In this document: positions 24,686 to 36,734 of the stretch, in pieces | Layout of the letters: each line of letters opens with the position of its first letter | How positions within the stretch are numbered: the stretch's first letter is position 1 | NCBI RefSeq assembly: GCF_002999335.1 | Contig: NW_020312303.1 | Location: 1-64,000, forward strand | Length of the DNA: 64,000 nucleotides | Direction: 5' to 3' | DNA from: Cyclospora cayetanensis | Taxonomy: Eukaryota > Apicomplexa > Conoidasida > Eucoccidiorida > Eimeriidae | Notes under the pieces: generated by a model | Seen by the model: the letters and a program-made list of their open reading frames with translations, nothing else | Databases searched by the model: none | Told to the model about the DNA's origin: nothing | Program-made: the position numbers and the translations under genes

Positions 24686-27600
24686 TTAAATCAGGGGAGT
24701 TCTACATACGCATTTGGAAGCACTGTATGACAACCCGCTTTCTGCATATGCTTGCGTATAAGCCGGTGGCGGCGCAAGGTGAGTATTTAGGTACTCGTAA
24801 TCTTCTATAAGGCTTTTCAGTGATTCAGCGGCGGCATCAAACACCGCCTTCTCAGTAAACTCAGTGTAATGGTGCAAATGAGCCTGAACAACATAAATAC
24901 CATCAGCATATCGATGCTATAAATGTGAAAAGCCACTCTGGAATCTAAATGGTAGTCGGAAGAGCGCGGCGCATCGTGCGAAAGCTCAAAACAACTCACC
25001 CGCTTAGAGTATAGCTTCATGAATCGGCCTAATACGCGGCTAAAGTGCTGCCGGATTGCACACGAGTTCAGTAGACAAAGTAAAGAGGCAACCTGAAGCC
25101 GGATCATTACAAAGAGATGTGCCGTGGGAACGCCCTGAGAGTATTACCCGGTTGTGCGCTGTTTCAACCTATCGAAACTGAGTGTACTATTGGCGCCTCC
25201 ACGTGTAGCTGTCCAGTGCCCTTAACCTGCTTAGTTTCTCTTTACCGCTCTTGCTCTAGGCCACTGAACAAAACCCTAAACGCCCACCTGTTCTGGCGGA
25301 GGAATGGAGCAAATGCCTAGTCGGGTAGAACCTCTGCTGAACAATGGGAACCGAAGATACCTCTTGATCCTGTGGGCGGATTGGGCGTCTATGCAATATT
25401 CAGATCATGCAGGCCGCCAAGCTTTTGTTTCTACATCCCGGCAGTTTGATGGGCAACATACCTGTCAAGACGTTGAATAATGTTCCCAATCGGGCACTCC
25501 CCCCGAAGCAGGAAAGCCGAGGCTAAACACCTGAGAATAAGAAAAACGTCCCCAGATCAAGCCGTGATTCTCGGGTATACCGCCTTTGTAGTATAATCAC
25601 GCCTCCCTCATTTTCATGTAAAGTGTTTGAGGAAGCATAAAGGATAGCTTGCTTATATGGCAGCGCCTCACGTGCTGACTTTTGGATGAACATCCAATAG
25701 CTGGTGGCTGGGAGATAGAATGTCCAGCATCAGGTCACTGCATCTAGTGGCAAGTCGAATGTCTGAATGGCGAAACTGTGAAGCCCGAATTTTGGCTTCC
25801 TGGCTGCGATGAGTCTCCTGTTGTCGATGAAGCTTCGACACCAGAGGGGAAAAGGCGCTGAACAAGAACTGTAGACCCCTGTAGGGTACTAAATTGCTAT
25901 TTAGGTCGAGCACATCTATGTCCAGCGGGCCGCTGAATCTGACTGAGCTGGAGACAACGCACAACAAGGGAATATACAAAACTTGACTATGCTCTTGCCA
26001 TGATTAGTAATATAACAGCTGTCTGCGATCAGCATAATACGAGATCAATGAGGAGAAAGGCCTCACGGAACACTTTTGATCGGCAACAATCACGGCAATT
26101 AACCTTGTCAGGTGCGCTATCATTTGTGCTGCAGCTCCATTGGCATGTGCAAATGGCATGGCTGAGTCAACGCTGTGTGCTCCTTTGACCTGAACAATGA
26201 AGTGCACAATACACTGCATTTACCTTCAAAGCAGGCTACATGAAAGCGTAAGTTCGCATGAAGAATGCTGCTAATTACAAACACTCCTTTTAATTCGTGG
26301 CACGATCGTACATATTTTTGTTTCACAAGGGGCCTTCGCTGAGAACGGCTGCGGAAGTTTGCCGTTGCCTATACATCTCGCTTACATGTGTTTGTTACCT
26401 GAGATAGTGAGTCGTTGCAAACAGGTAGAACACATGTAGCGTGCTGACGAAGCTCGCGAAGAGCCAATGCAGTGTTGTATGGTGAAGTTATTACATCATC
26501 TGTATTCCCAGGACTGACGGCACACACGAGACGTGCGAGCTGAGGGTGAAGATCGGCCATCACTGCAAGAAAACCAGTCTCGACATATAAATGCACAGGC
26601 TGCACAAAACTAGCACTCTTGAAAGTACATGTCTTTAAATACAGAAAAGTGCTTGTTGGGTAGAAATACGCGTACTCTCGAGACATTTGGTCCCTAGGCC
26701 GGAGCCAGTTCCGCCACCAAGTGAATGGACAAACAGAAAAGCCTGAGGGTACACCGTATTGCTGGTCTGGAAAGCAGCTTGCCTGCCATCTAGCACACAA
26801 AACAGCCGCTGGTAGCACAGACAACTGTCCAAACTACTCTACAGTTTTTGCCTTGCCATTGTCACTACGTTTGCCAAAAATGCGGAAGCCTGTAGGTACG
26901 TAGAACTTGGCTTGTGCATACACTTTAGAATGGGTCATTCAGTAGTCCATACCCGACCTGGGGGGAATCACAGTCTTCCAGAGCCCGAGAAACTGTATCT
27001 GCGATCAACGAACCATGCAGCTCTCCATACACCTCGTGTCCACGCGCCCTGAAAAATGTGTCGTATTGCGTGGACAGCAGCGATGAGAGATCTGGTGCTC
27101 AGCAGTTTATTGTACGAATCAGTTTGATTGCATGCTTCTTTCAGTAGACAGAAATATACCTGCTTATGCCACGACGCTCAGAAATTTCGCTTATCTCCAT
27201 TTGGCTCACCAGTTATTTCCAGATCCAGACACGTCCGTTATTACAAGTGCCTCGTCAAAAAGTGAGCTGAAGGGCCCCCGGAGTAGCCCATGTATGACAC
27301 CTTCTTCCATGTCCACTAAAAAGGCCTACGCAGTTCGTTACATTACAAGACAGCCATCCCAGCCGAAAAGCTTCAAGTCTTCAGCTAGCTCGCCTTGGAA
27401 CTGGGGCTAATTGTTGCTCACGCTCCGACAGCCCATATGCGCCTAAAGGACAATGTGGAGTTGCAGCACGAAAACTCTTCCTGTAGTTAGCTACGTACTC
27501 GTGCCTTAAGCTGCTGGAGTTGGCCTTCATCTTGCCTGATCAAGTTGAAAAGGAAAGGCAAAGTGGAGTAAAGAACCATTTCTCATTTTAGAATTCTCTG

Positions 27601-27862
27601 CAGAAATATGGACTTAATGTCAATGAATGGGGGTAGAAGCGACAAAAATAGGATACCTGGTGCTGCATATTTTGAAGATTGACGACATTCCTTCATCCAA
27701 AGCGATATGGTCTGTTCCAGCGCCGGAACGCATCCCAAAGGGCAATGCGAGAGTCGTCTTGGGTGGCCACGTGCCATGCTCTTCCAAAAGCACCTGCCAA
27801 AGGCGACTCCCTATTTGGTTTCCGCATTGACCAACTTGAAATGTTAATACTTCTCGCGGCAT
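24686..27862 (-). CDS. TUBE1: Epsilon-tubulin (12 exons)
   Basis: Epsilon-tubulin is a GTP-binding tubulin required for triplet microtubules of centrioles and basal bodies. Exons in transcript order: 27657-27862, 27499-27535, 27210-27325, 26958-27048, 26676-26742, 26399-26562, 26104-26189, 25672-25947, 25462-25530, 25288-25369, 25000-25092, 24686-24883. Phases agree throughout and give 494 residues (human 475). Visible motifs: N-terminal [34 protein letters not shown]; the tubulin signature [42 protein letters not shown]; the C-terminal AHLHHYTEF and a helical tail. The DDVITSPYN and GSGNNW stretches favour epsilon over alpha, beta, gamma or delta. An insertion of about 25-30 residues follows helix 1, and the loop between exons 6 and 7 is shorter than in human. 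Exon 7 may have an undetected neighbour there. Confidence 0.93.
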
Positions 27863-29664
27863 ATGCCCGATGAACAGTTCTGCAGTGATACTGCAGACGT
27901 TGGAGATGAAGGGCTTGAAATGAAATCTCTACACAGGGTTACACAATATCTCGATCTTCCTGGGAAATAACACGCGTTATATTAATTTGCAATGAAGGTG
28001 CTTTTAAAGGGATCGAGTGACAAATTCTTAGTGCACCACAGCAAAGGTTATTGCTGGTCGCACTAATTCGACACCTCCACGTGGCTGGCATCCCTTGATA
28101 ACGACGGCACCTACAACATCACTTCACCGCCAGAACTATGAGTCAGTTCTGCCGCTAAAATCTTTTGGGGCTTAAAAAGCATGGATAGATGCCACACAGC
28201 TTTTTGATACAGTTGGTACTCGGGACAGTCTAGCCTCGTTAGTGGTGTCGTGGAAGTACGGACGTCTTCAACGCATATCCGTAGGAGGTTTCTACCAAGG
28301 CCTGTGATACGAAGGTGGTCTTAGGAATAACAATATTACTTCTGCAATCCTTTGAAGGAACTTGTCGTACAAGGGGTCATCGGCACAATCACTGCATGCG
28401 CAAGAGGCCCCCTTTCTTGTGGCATGCCTATTAGTACATGCACTTCTCGTAATTCATTTTTCTACCAGCCATGCTTCTGGGCAAAGGAATCGTTTAGCCT
28501 TGTTGGAAAATGGTCCTGAGATAGCAGCTCTACGTTGACAATTGGCAAACATGCGGCGGGTGCATTGAATAAGGGAGCACCGTACAACTATTTTCCTTAC
28601 CTGTATTCCCGTCCTCATGGATATGTGGTCTCCACTACCTTTACTTATACAGCGCTTGCGAATTATTAATCTTTGCAGGTAATCTTCATATACCACAGGC
28701 ACATCCAAGCGTGTTGTGGACACCTGAAACCACGGTGCTCCAGATAGGGCCTCCATCAGTAGATGCTTACAACCATGCCAAATACAGGAAATACTAGGTT
28801 ATTCAGTACTAATTCCTAAGACCTACTCCATTTCCTCACCCTTCCCCAAAGGGTTTGAGCATGAGGGGTGTAACAGGCTAAGCTCTTCAACCTTTTCTAG
28901 TCCACCATTTGTGTTTACTTTGAGAATGATCATAGAACTAATCAATTGGTTTCGCTGCTCCCATCTTTTACTTGTCGAATTGAAACGCTAGTTCATACAC
29001 TGCAACGCAAATGTGTTTGTGTGCATGGATTGCTACGTGCAATTGGCTGTGAATGAATATTGTCTTTAGAGCGTGTGCCTACGCGCGGCCTAGCTGTCCC
29101 GCTCCCTGTATATATCGAAAGCTTGAGGGATTCGGGCAGAAGAAGCGAGCATATTTAACAAACGATAACTTTGTTGAGCTGGTTTGGTTATTAGTTCACC
29201 CTCTCCCTACGAGGATCACGGCTGCAACTTCAAACATACCAGTAGAACACCTCAATGGCTTTACGGATCCCTCAAGATAAAGGCCACAACTTAATAGATT
29301 CATTTTTGCTACGCCCCGCTCATTTCCTAGAGGAAAAACGCATAAGCCAAGAAGCGCAATTGTTCTCATGATGAAGTTGCTCTGGCCTGTTTTCACACAC
29401 CACTATGTGTCCGGGATACGGCTGAAGTGCAAAGCCGTACGTGCTGAAAGTGCTCATGAATGCATCAGCTAAATATGAAGACTCTAGCCATGTAAGCAGC
29501 TACACAGCCTTCCTGAACAGGCTCACAATCATACCGACTAACTTGCCTTTGCGGTTCAGCCGAGGCCTTTACACGTCCAAACAGCACACTACTATGCTTG
29601 AGTTTGTATGCGCTAGTGTGAAGCTTTATTTTTTGCCCTCATGTAGGTGAATAGGAATTCGTAC
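27863..29664. other. Gene-poor region upstream of epsilon-tubulin
   Basis: Should include the epsilon-tubulin promoter just above 27,862. A possible exon on the - strand is listed separately at 28,602. No downstream parts (RNase H, integrase) of the - strand Ty3 relic at 29.7-30.7 kb were recognised here. Confidence 0.4.
28602..28756 (-). other. Exon-like open segment, unknown gene
   Basis: An ATG-started frame (MEALSGAPWF...) runs 51-52 codons to a consensus donor (CAG|GTAAGG) and has an internal acceptor-like TTTCAG. The peptide LDVPVVYEDYLQRLIIRKR is well-formed but not recognised. It could be an orphan exon or chance. I found no partner exons. Confidence 0.22.
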
Positions 29665-30250
29665 TCAGGCGTCTTCGGAGTCAGATGCTAAGTAGACTTT
29701 GGATGCGTGGAGTCTGTCAAGCAATTCGTCAATATGAGGCGCTAAAAAGTTCTGCTTGGCTATGCAGCAATCTTGTCCAGAAGGCGAACAGTAACCTCTC
29801 GTTTTCGATCGTCCGTCCTCTTTCGGCACCAACACTGAATTCATCAGCACTAGTCGATCCCGGCTCTTTGCTTTTCAACAGATCATCCGCCTGCCGCCCC
29901 ATTTCCTCTACATGCTGTGACGGCTTCGGATGCCGCCGAACATTGCATGAGGCTGACCCAGGGATTAGCTCTATGCGGTGTGCTGGAGGACGACCAGGTG
30001 GCCAGCCAGACCGCAGCTCGTCATTATTCAGCACATCCGCGAACCCCTTCATGATATTTGCCCATATCTGGTTTTCCTTAGTTAAATGCTCAATCGAATA
30101 CTCTAATACAGAATCCTTTTCAGAGCCAGTATGAAGAGATGAATGCTTAAAACCGTGTTTTCTAACTGCGTTGCTGAGCCACCCAAAAGAAGAATCCGCC
30201 TCACCTCTTTGTGGCACCCGCTCCACCCCGCTCATCAAAGGTAACATCAA
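29665..30250 (-). pseudogene. Reverse transcriptase N-terminal remnant
   Basis: A 173-codon frame contains IMKGFADVLNN, then PPGRPPAHRIELIPGSAS and VEEMGRQADDLLKS, matching the 'FADVF---LP--R---H-I-L-PGA' and 'E---Q---LL--G' motifs at the start of Ty3/gypsy RT. An overlapping frame continues with VLVPKEDGR ('V-KKDG') and PHIDELLDRLHASKVYL ('P-ID-LLD-L-GA--FS-LDL'). The last motif ends in SDSEDA where 'KLDL' is expected. Confidence 0.78.
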
Positions 30251-30500
30251 CGGTGTTGTGAAAACCAGTGGATGCTTCTTCCTGGCGCTTCCTGGGATAC
30301 TTACATCCGCAGCGCACAGCTTTGTGCGAATGCATGCATTCCACTGGGTGATTCATGGCATACCTAGGATAACGTCTGGTGCATTGACCCAACCTAATGA
30401 ACCAGGCTGATAGACCCAATTCCGATGAGTGGTGTTGGACTAGCAGAGCCTCGCCAATACTTGCAGTCTGCCTAATTTTATTTGACCTGAGTCTTGGAGA

Positions 30501-30698
30501 CTACGTTAACGATTGAACAGGCATGCTTCGGTTGTGCATTGCTTCCTCAAATAACAGATCCACTTCACATCCGGTGTCGAGCAACGCCAGCAATTCTTGA
30601 CCAGTAATGCGAACTTGTACGAGCGCGAATTGACTGGCGCTGGATTTGCATGTATGGCGATATTCTATATGACCCCCTTCATTCACTGCACTGCACAT
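30501..30698 (-). pseudogene. Retropepsin-like protease remnant
   Basis: The frame contains VRITGQELLALLDTGCEVDL. 'ALLDTG' carries the catalytic DTG of retropepsins with the expected hydrophobic strand before it and a 'xEVxL' strand after it (usual 'ALLDSGAEVNLI'). The frame closes soon after, and the flap and second hydrophobic-hydrophobic-Gly motif were not seen. Confidence 0.7.
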
Positions 30699-31124
30699 AG
30701 CCTGCGTGTGGGGTTCGCCATCTCCCTGATGCCTTCTTCGTTGCTTCCGCCTGGTGAAGTCCCAGTGTTCCAGCTGTTTATTTTTTCCGTGCTCTTGCAG
30801 CTCTAAATTACACTATCTAATATCCAAAAATAGGAACAAATGCATTGTTTGGGAGCTGTCTGAGGCTGCCTAGGAACGTAGGTTTCCTCCGGTTTTCCTC
30901 CCTCGTCCACTATAGACTTCAGGCTAGGGCCAGTTCACATACCCCCGTCATGCATACGTTGCTAATCCCGACTGGGCTCTTAAAACAAAGCTTTAGCTGC
31001 TGTGCATGTTTGCTGCGAAAAAGCAGACAATCCATGATTTTAAGCCTCCTCTCGTCGGTCGTTTTACGCTGATAAAGCATCTCTGCCTGAATGCTGGAAT
31101 GCACAAACTAAAGCTTCTGAGTGA

Positions 31125-31620
31125 TCAACATACCGCTTTACTGGTAGACGCCTCTGCTAAACCCTTGACAAGCCTCCCACTGCTTGCACTTGAGCTGCTC
31201 TCTGCAACACCGATGAGTCAGGAATTGTACAAAGGCTGAGCTGTAGTGATCCGTGCAGTCAAGCGACCTACTCTTTGTAAATAGAGCCACCTCTGGAGTG
31301 ATTCTCCTTCTGGTGAACAGGTTGCAAGAAGCGCTCTTTTCTCTTCATCTTGGGGCTACGAAAAGAGGTACATCTCCAACCGGATAGAGAATTTTTTGAG
31401 TAGTCACCCATCCTTACGGCCGTCATACTATCCTGGTCGGCATAACCCCATTGATGCTTCCCTAACCAGTTAACCGGCTGACATATCATGTTGTCCTACC
31501 AGCCGTGGAGTTACTGTCTTCACAGCAGGCATGAAGGCTGGCCTCTGCCGCCCCCGCAGGCACTTTACCACCGATTCATCGCCAGCAAACACCTCTTTAC
31601 TAATACAATTCAAAACACTT
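31125..31620 (-). repeat. Dispersed repeat family B, copy 2
   Basis: Collinear with 20,830-21,225 but about 85-90 nt longer in the middle (the segment from 'ttctggtgaacagg' to 'gaggtacatctcc'). It lies about 430 nt upstream, in element orientation, of the - strand Ty3 protease remnant. It could therefore be the 5' LTR or gag region of that element. No LTR end motif or primer-binding site was identified. Confidence 0.7.
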
Positions 31621-34600
31621 ACCGCAATACAGAAAGCCTAATTGTAGTATGGGCCCCCACAATTAACAAGCCTTTTTACAACTACAAGCACTGCAGTGCT
31701 TCAGAGGAACGGCGAGCTTTCTGCACAACCAACATCTAAGGACTGATCGTTTGTTCAAGATTGTCCCTCCGTGCACTATTGCGTGCACGCCAAATTGGAC
31801 CTTCAGGGTGATGGCTGTCTCATTCGCCTTGCAGGCGGCACTGCCGCTTCTACCACAAGCAGTTTCCTTTACCCTGTTCTTGACTTCTCTGTGCTCTGAA
31901 TTCTTGCCTATATTTAAGCTCAGTTTTTTTTCTTTTGGACTACAGAGGAATAGCAGTATATTTTTTTAGAAGGTCCAGAAAGCGTCTTCCTTTACAACTA
32001 CTGCAGCCTCGCAAAATCCCTGTCAGCTTAATACACGGGCTCGCTTGCATCTGCACTAACTTTACAAGTTGAATACCCTGATAGACAATGGGCGTGCAGC
32101 ATCCATAGTTGCTTTGTGTCAGCGTGTAGAGCGTGCCTCCACGGCAGACAAATACAGGTTTACATTCACTTGCCAGTTCACCATGGGTTACAGTGAGTGG
32201 TTGCTAGCTTGAAACTACGAAAACCAATGTTGTGTCTCTGTATGCTTTTTTCTATACGCCACTAGCTATGAATGTTTGGTTTATTTAAAGGGAGCAACAG
32301 CGCGCCCTGAGTGTCACTCTTTAATCATGCTGGAAGCTTGAAAGGAGTGTGCAGGGAAGGAGGGAGCTCTAATGGCAGGGCACGCAGGAAGTCTCTCTGA
32401 CGTTTTACCCTGTTTCTGGATTGAGCTCCCCCCTCCAGCAAGCAGCACACACGAACAGCCAAAGTCAAAAGTCAGTTTTTCACTGATCCTGAGTCACACA
32501 TATCTAGGGTAGTAAAAAGTGCAAACGTGTAGCTTGCCCGGATGCAACAAGGACTTTGCGAGTTAAGTAAAAGCGACAGCGCCGTTACTCTCTGGAGCTA
32601 AAGTTGTACACATATCCTCTCAGCTGATCAACCTGCAAGTAACTATGGCTACAATGTTGATACCAAAACCTTTCCCAACTATTGCAAGATGTGGTAGAAT
32701 GCTATCTTCTCGACTACTGCCGAACTTTAGCGCGGATAGGCATGCGTGCAAAAGGTAGGTCTGTGAGCGCCCTCAGGGCGGTACTAGGATCTCAAATGCC
32801 TTGGATCATAGTAGGATTACTTATTTGTTTCTGCATGACTCAAATCCAACTCATACCGCCTAGCAGGGTGGCAATCGCCTGTACCCATGTGGATGCGACT
32901 TCAACTAACTCAATAGTGGCTACACATAACTGACTCAATTGTGGCTTATTGTTATACCAAAAAGAACATCTGTACAATCTACCATGGTAAAAACGCCAGA
33001 ATGTCCCAGCTTTCGCAAGTTAGTAAATTCGGAAACAGGAATGGGTCAAGCGCGGAAGCATGGCAGGATAGCTAGGGTTTTCCTCTTCCGGAAAATTTCT
33101 GATGGAGAATCAGCGACGTTGCATGCAATTAGGGTCACTTGCCGTTTACAATTGTGCAATCTCGCAGTACTACTACCATGCCTACAGCAATGGTAGCTTG
33201 GGTGGCTGGTCTCGCAATGAGGCCTGCTTGAGCTGTTCTGTGCCCCGCTGGAGTAGTGCCCTAACCTGTACAATTCCCTATAAAGCCATGACCAATGACT
33301 TAAGGCAAAGTGCCTGATGAGCTCGGGATGCTATGTTCAGTTCCACTAGAACAGATCACAGGCTGTCCGTGCCGCCAGAGGCTTTCGATTGTTAATTTCA
33401 GAAAAATCCGCTACTACCTTCTGATGCTCCTCAGCATAGTATTGTGCTGCCCATGTGATATTATGACTTCAACACCAAGGAAATTAAGTGCTGCTACTCT
33501 GAAACTTCGTCTCGACGGATTACGCTCTAAGATTTTCTGAGCAAAGGGAAACTAGGACATCCATGACATTTAAAGTTTCCTTTTAACCCTTGTATTTGGC
33601 TCCCAGCGTCAAAATATATTGCATGGTTTTTTAAAGTAGATTCTCCAAAGCATTGCCGTTTCAACAGGGGCCGAATGGCGCAGGTCGGGTTTAGTAAAGA
33701 TGGCCAGTCGTGTTGCTTGAACCGAAAAAGGACCATTGGCTACCTGCAGGTGTGCCTAAAACACATGGAAAGATGCTTATTCTCTCTCCAAAGACACGGT
33801 AAGGATTGTGTTGCAAGCTCTTCAATGCCCTTTCGGAGCGGGGTAGAAGCAATGCAAGGTTAGGCAACACCAAAACTGGTGCTGCAAGCCACCAAAAAAG
33901 CGCCACATAGCGTAGGAAACCAGTACACCGGGGCCAGTGCGTTGAAATTCGCAAATATATGAGGCCACGAGCGTCATACAGGTGGGATGTATGACAACAC
34001 TCTTCTGTCATGCCTGCTGTATGAGCATGATAATTCAATCAAGCTACGTACGGTCAACCCTCATCAGGTAGCCTGTTGCTTTGTCTAAAACATTTTAAGC
34101 AGGCTCAAAATGGTTTTACAATGGAGTCAGGCTCTTTCAATAGCATAGAGGCTTCTGCACACAAACTTGGATGCGGGGCACTCCCCAACGTTGTGGTAGT
34201 CTAAACTAAAGCAGGTTGGTATCCAAATGATATGAATGGCGATCTGGCTTTGGTGTATCTTGTATAATAGCTTGATTTCCAAGAGTCTTCCGGTAAGCTC
34301 GCTTGGCTCCTTGGTTTGAGACTTATAGTGACGTACAACCACCCATGCGAAGGTGTATGCATGGCAGACTCAAGAAACCGATGGTGCATCTTTTGTCGAG
34401 GTACCTCACATAGGGTTCTCACTCTTCCAAAAGAGCCTTCTTAGAGTCTTCTTACTGGGGATGAAGCCTCGTCATGTTCCTTATTGCCTGAATTTCTCTG
34501 ATAAGACAACACGCTGGGGGCTTGCAGCATGTGGCGCATTGAAGTAAAAACGCACGAGCTAAAATCACGTTTTTTAAAGACTACACTCCTTTCTCTTAGG

Positions 34601-35284
34601 ATGGTTTAGCTCTACATGCCATGCAGTCAGCAATTCATTGTAATTTCTCGATTTGGGTCACATAGGTTCAGACTGCCCAAACATTCGGACGCTATGTCAT
34701 AGCTACTTTCCATACGAGGGAATCGTGTCTCTGCAGTCAGTGGCCAGTGTACATTCTGTCCCTGCAACAGTGCAGTCATAGCCCTTCGGTGGTGCATCTC
34801 TGCACAATGACAAGGACCATCTTAGAAGCTGATGCCTTATTACCGAAGATTGAACGGTCCTAGTTTATTCGGCAACTCTATCCGATGGAACGACGTAATG
34901 TCTGCATCTTGTGCGCCTCTAACTACAAATGTGGAAAAGGCATCAATGTGCTTATTGCTTCGTCCAGTACGGAAAGCGTCTTAAATAACTTGAAACTCTT
35001 TGCAGTGAGATGTTTTAATAGCGTAGAAGGCATCAATGCTTCGAAGTTCCTGTACCTGCTGTTCTTTTTATTTTTGAATGAGCTGCACGTTTATTTCTAT
35101 AGTTCAAAAGCTTTAGAGATATGTATTGTGGACCTGGATGCTGGAATTGGCATTTTTTCTACGCTGAAATATCCTGGCAAAGGATGAAGGCCGTCCTACG
35201 GGAAATAAATTTTTACCCGTGTGCGCGATTCCGACTAAGCCAACTCTCTAGCCAGTGTCTCCTGATTCGCACATGGATTCTTAC
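31621..35284. other. Gene-poor region; may hold 3' exons of CFAP53
   Basis: No recognised complete gene. The CFAP53 homologue on the - strand should continue below 35,285 if it is full length, but I found no coiled-coil exon here. A 43-nt segment near 34.5 kb flanked by CAG and GTAAGA is possible but unproven. The stretch near 32.48-32.66 kb vaguely resembles repeat family A. Confidence 0.4.
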
Positions 35285-36734
35285 GTTGCAGATATTCTTC
35301 GCATTGTTTATCCCCACCTCTCTGAAAAATTGCGCATGACCTTCAGCGTCCGGTCTTATCATCGTTTGTGTTTCCAGCTGGCACCTGGGATGCACGACAA
35401 TCCAAGCATGCGCTGCAAGGAGTGTTGGCAGGAAACTATTAATGGTGACAACTTAATTGAAAGCTCACCGCAGAGAGCACTTAAGGGAAGGAAGCTAGAC
35501 ATTCTACCTGTCAAGCGCAGCCTCTTCCATTCGCCTGCGATGCTTCTGCTCGAGCTGCAGAATAAGTATGGCATCCATTTCCCTACGCCGCTGCAGTGCG
35601 GCTGTATGCTGCTGTCGGCGGAGTTCCACGGCAGACTCTGCCTCTGCCTTCAGACGATAAGCTTCTTCTTGATTCTCAATTTTAAGTCTTTCCATCTCTT
35701 TGAGTCGATTATCTTGTCTACTTGCAATCTGTCAGGGGATCAGAGTGACAAAAAGGTGCGTGATTCTGCGTAGACGGTTACGGCCACCAAACAACAAGTA
35801 AAAGCATAATGGAGCTGCCTATGGATTTGGAAATCAAACCTGTTCACGCAGTGCAGCTCTCAGTTCTTCAGCTCTTTTCTGTCTCATTGTAACAGCGCTC
35901 CTTTCGCGTAGTATCTTTTTGTTGAGGGCTTCCGTCCAGATTGCCTCGAACACCTTCTCATCCTTCGCCTCCTGGTGCTGCCGTCTACTCTTCAAAGCTA
36001 TTTGAATCTCATTCTCTGCAAGTGTCTGCAGCCCAGATACCCAATTTTAATGGCAGAAATAATCACTAGTGGAATGGCTTTAAAGAGCCGGGGAGTGGCG
36101 TACTAGGGTTAAATGCGTGAGAAATTTCGCTCCGTGCAAAACACTTGCGGTGTCTGGCAAAGTCAGCGCTGTTACACTGCAACACATGGATATTTCCCGA
36201 TGAGCAAGAAGGTACCCTTTCACTCGCGGATATTCTGCATATCATACATTAAAAGCCACAAATGGGATATGGTACCTGTTGTAGGAGCAGCTTGCTTGAC
36301 GGCAATTGCAAATCAGCCTGCCCTTGACACCTTTCGACAAGGCGCCTCTGGTCGTCTTTGTCTTGTTCTTGTTCTCGTTTTTGTTTAAGCTCCGCTGCAC
36401 GTCGGATGATGCCTTGCTTTTTGAGTGCTGCGTTGTGCTGCGACTGTCGGAGTGTTGCCTGTACTTGATCGTACTCAAGCTTTAGCAACGCCTTCAACTT
36501 GTGTCTTCTCTCGTGAATACCTGAGGATAGCTGCCGCCTTACTTCTACGACCCGACGCCATAAAGTAGCGTCTGCAGCGGCAGTGTTCTGTCTGTTAACC
36601 ACACTTGCAATCAGCTGCAGCCCTCGCTGCTCAGCGACTATATCCGCGGCAGCTGTCAGAGAAGCCTCCCGTTGTCGCAACATATCCTGTTCCAGCAGGG
36701 CACCTACCACCGCTGCTTGCCGTGATTTTCCCAT
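35285..36734 (-). CDS. CFAP53: CFAP53 (CCDC11) homologue, 3' end unresolved
   Basis: CFAP53 is a coiled-coil protein of the trichohyalin-plectin-homology group found in ciliary and flagellar axonemes, inside doublet microtubules and near outer-arm docking. Exons: 36276-36734 (starting at MGKSRQ), 35840-36025, 35508-35728, and 35285-35384 (an alternative donor ends it at 35,318). Phases agree. The product is almost entirely Arg/Lys/Glu/Gln-rich helix. Diagnostic stretches are HERRHKLKALLKLE (family 'EERR-KL-ELL-LE') and DEKVFEAIWTEALNKKILRE ('E--MF-KLWEED---K--RE') followed by MRQKRAEELRAALREQIASR. About 320 residues are visible, whereas human CFAP53 has about 514, so C-terminal exons are missing from my model or the protein is short. 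An in-frame ATG four codons earlier (36,746) is an alternative start. The dynein gene begins 1.5 kb away, head to head. Confidence 0.76.

Larger units (their letters stand above)
29665..30698 (-). mobile_element. Second Ty3/gypsy relic: protease and RT N-terminal half
   Basis: On the - strand, in element order, an aspartic-protease piece (30501-30698) is followed by the RT N-terminal half (29665-30250). They lie in different frames and no single frame spans them, so the copy is defective. It is better preserved than the + strand relic at 7.7 kb and complementary to it, since it keeps the 5' part of pol while the other keeps the 3' part. No gag zinc knuckle was recognised upstream, and RT catalytic motifs, RNase H and integrase were not found downstream. 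Confidence 0.78.

Noticed and set aside
35255..35773. 172-codon + strand frame
   Set aside because: Antisense to well-supported CFAP53 exons.
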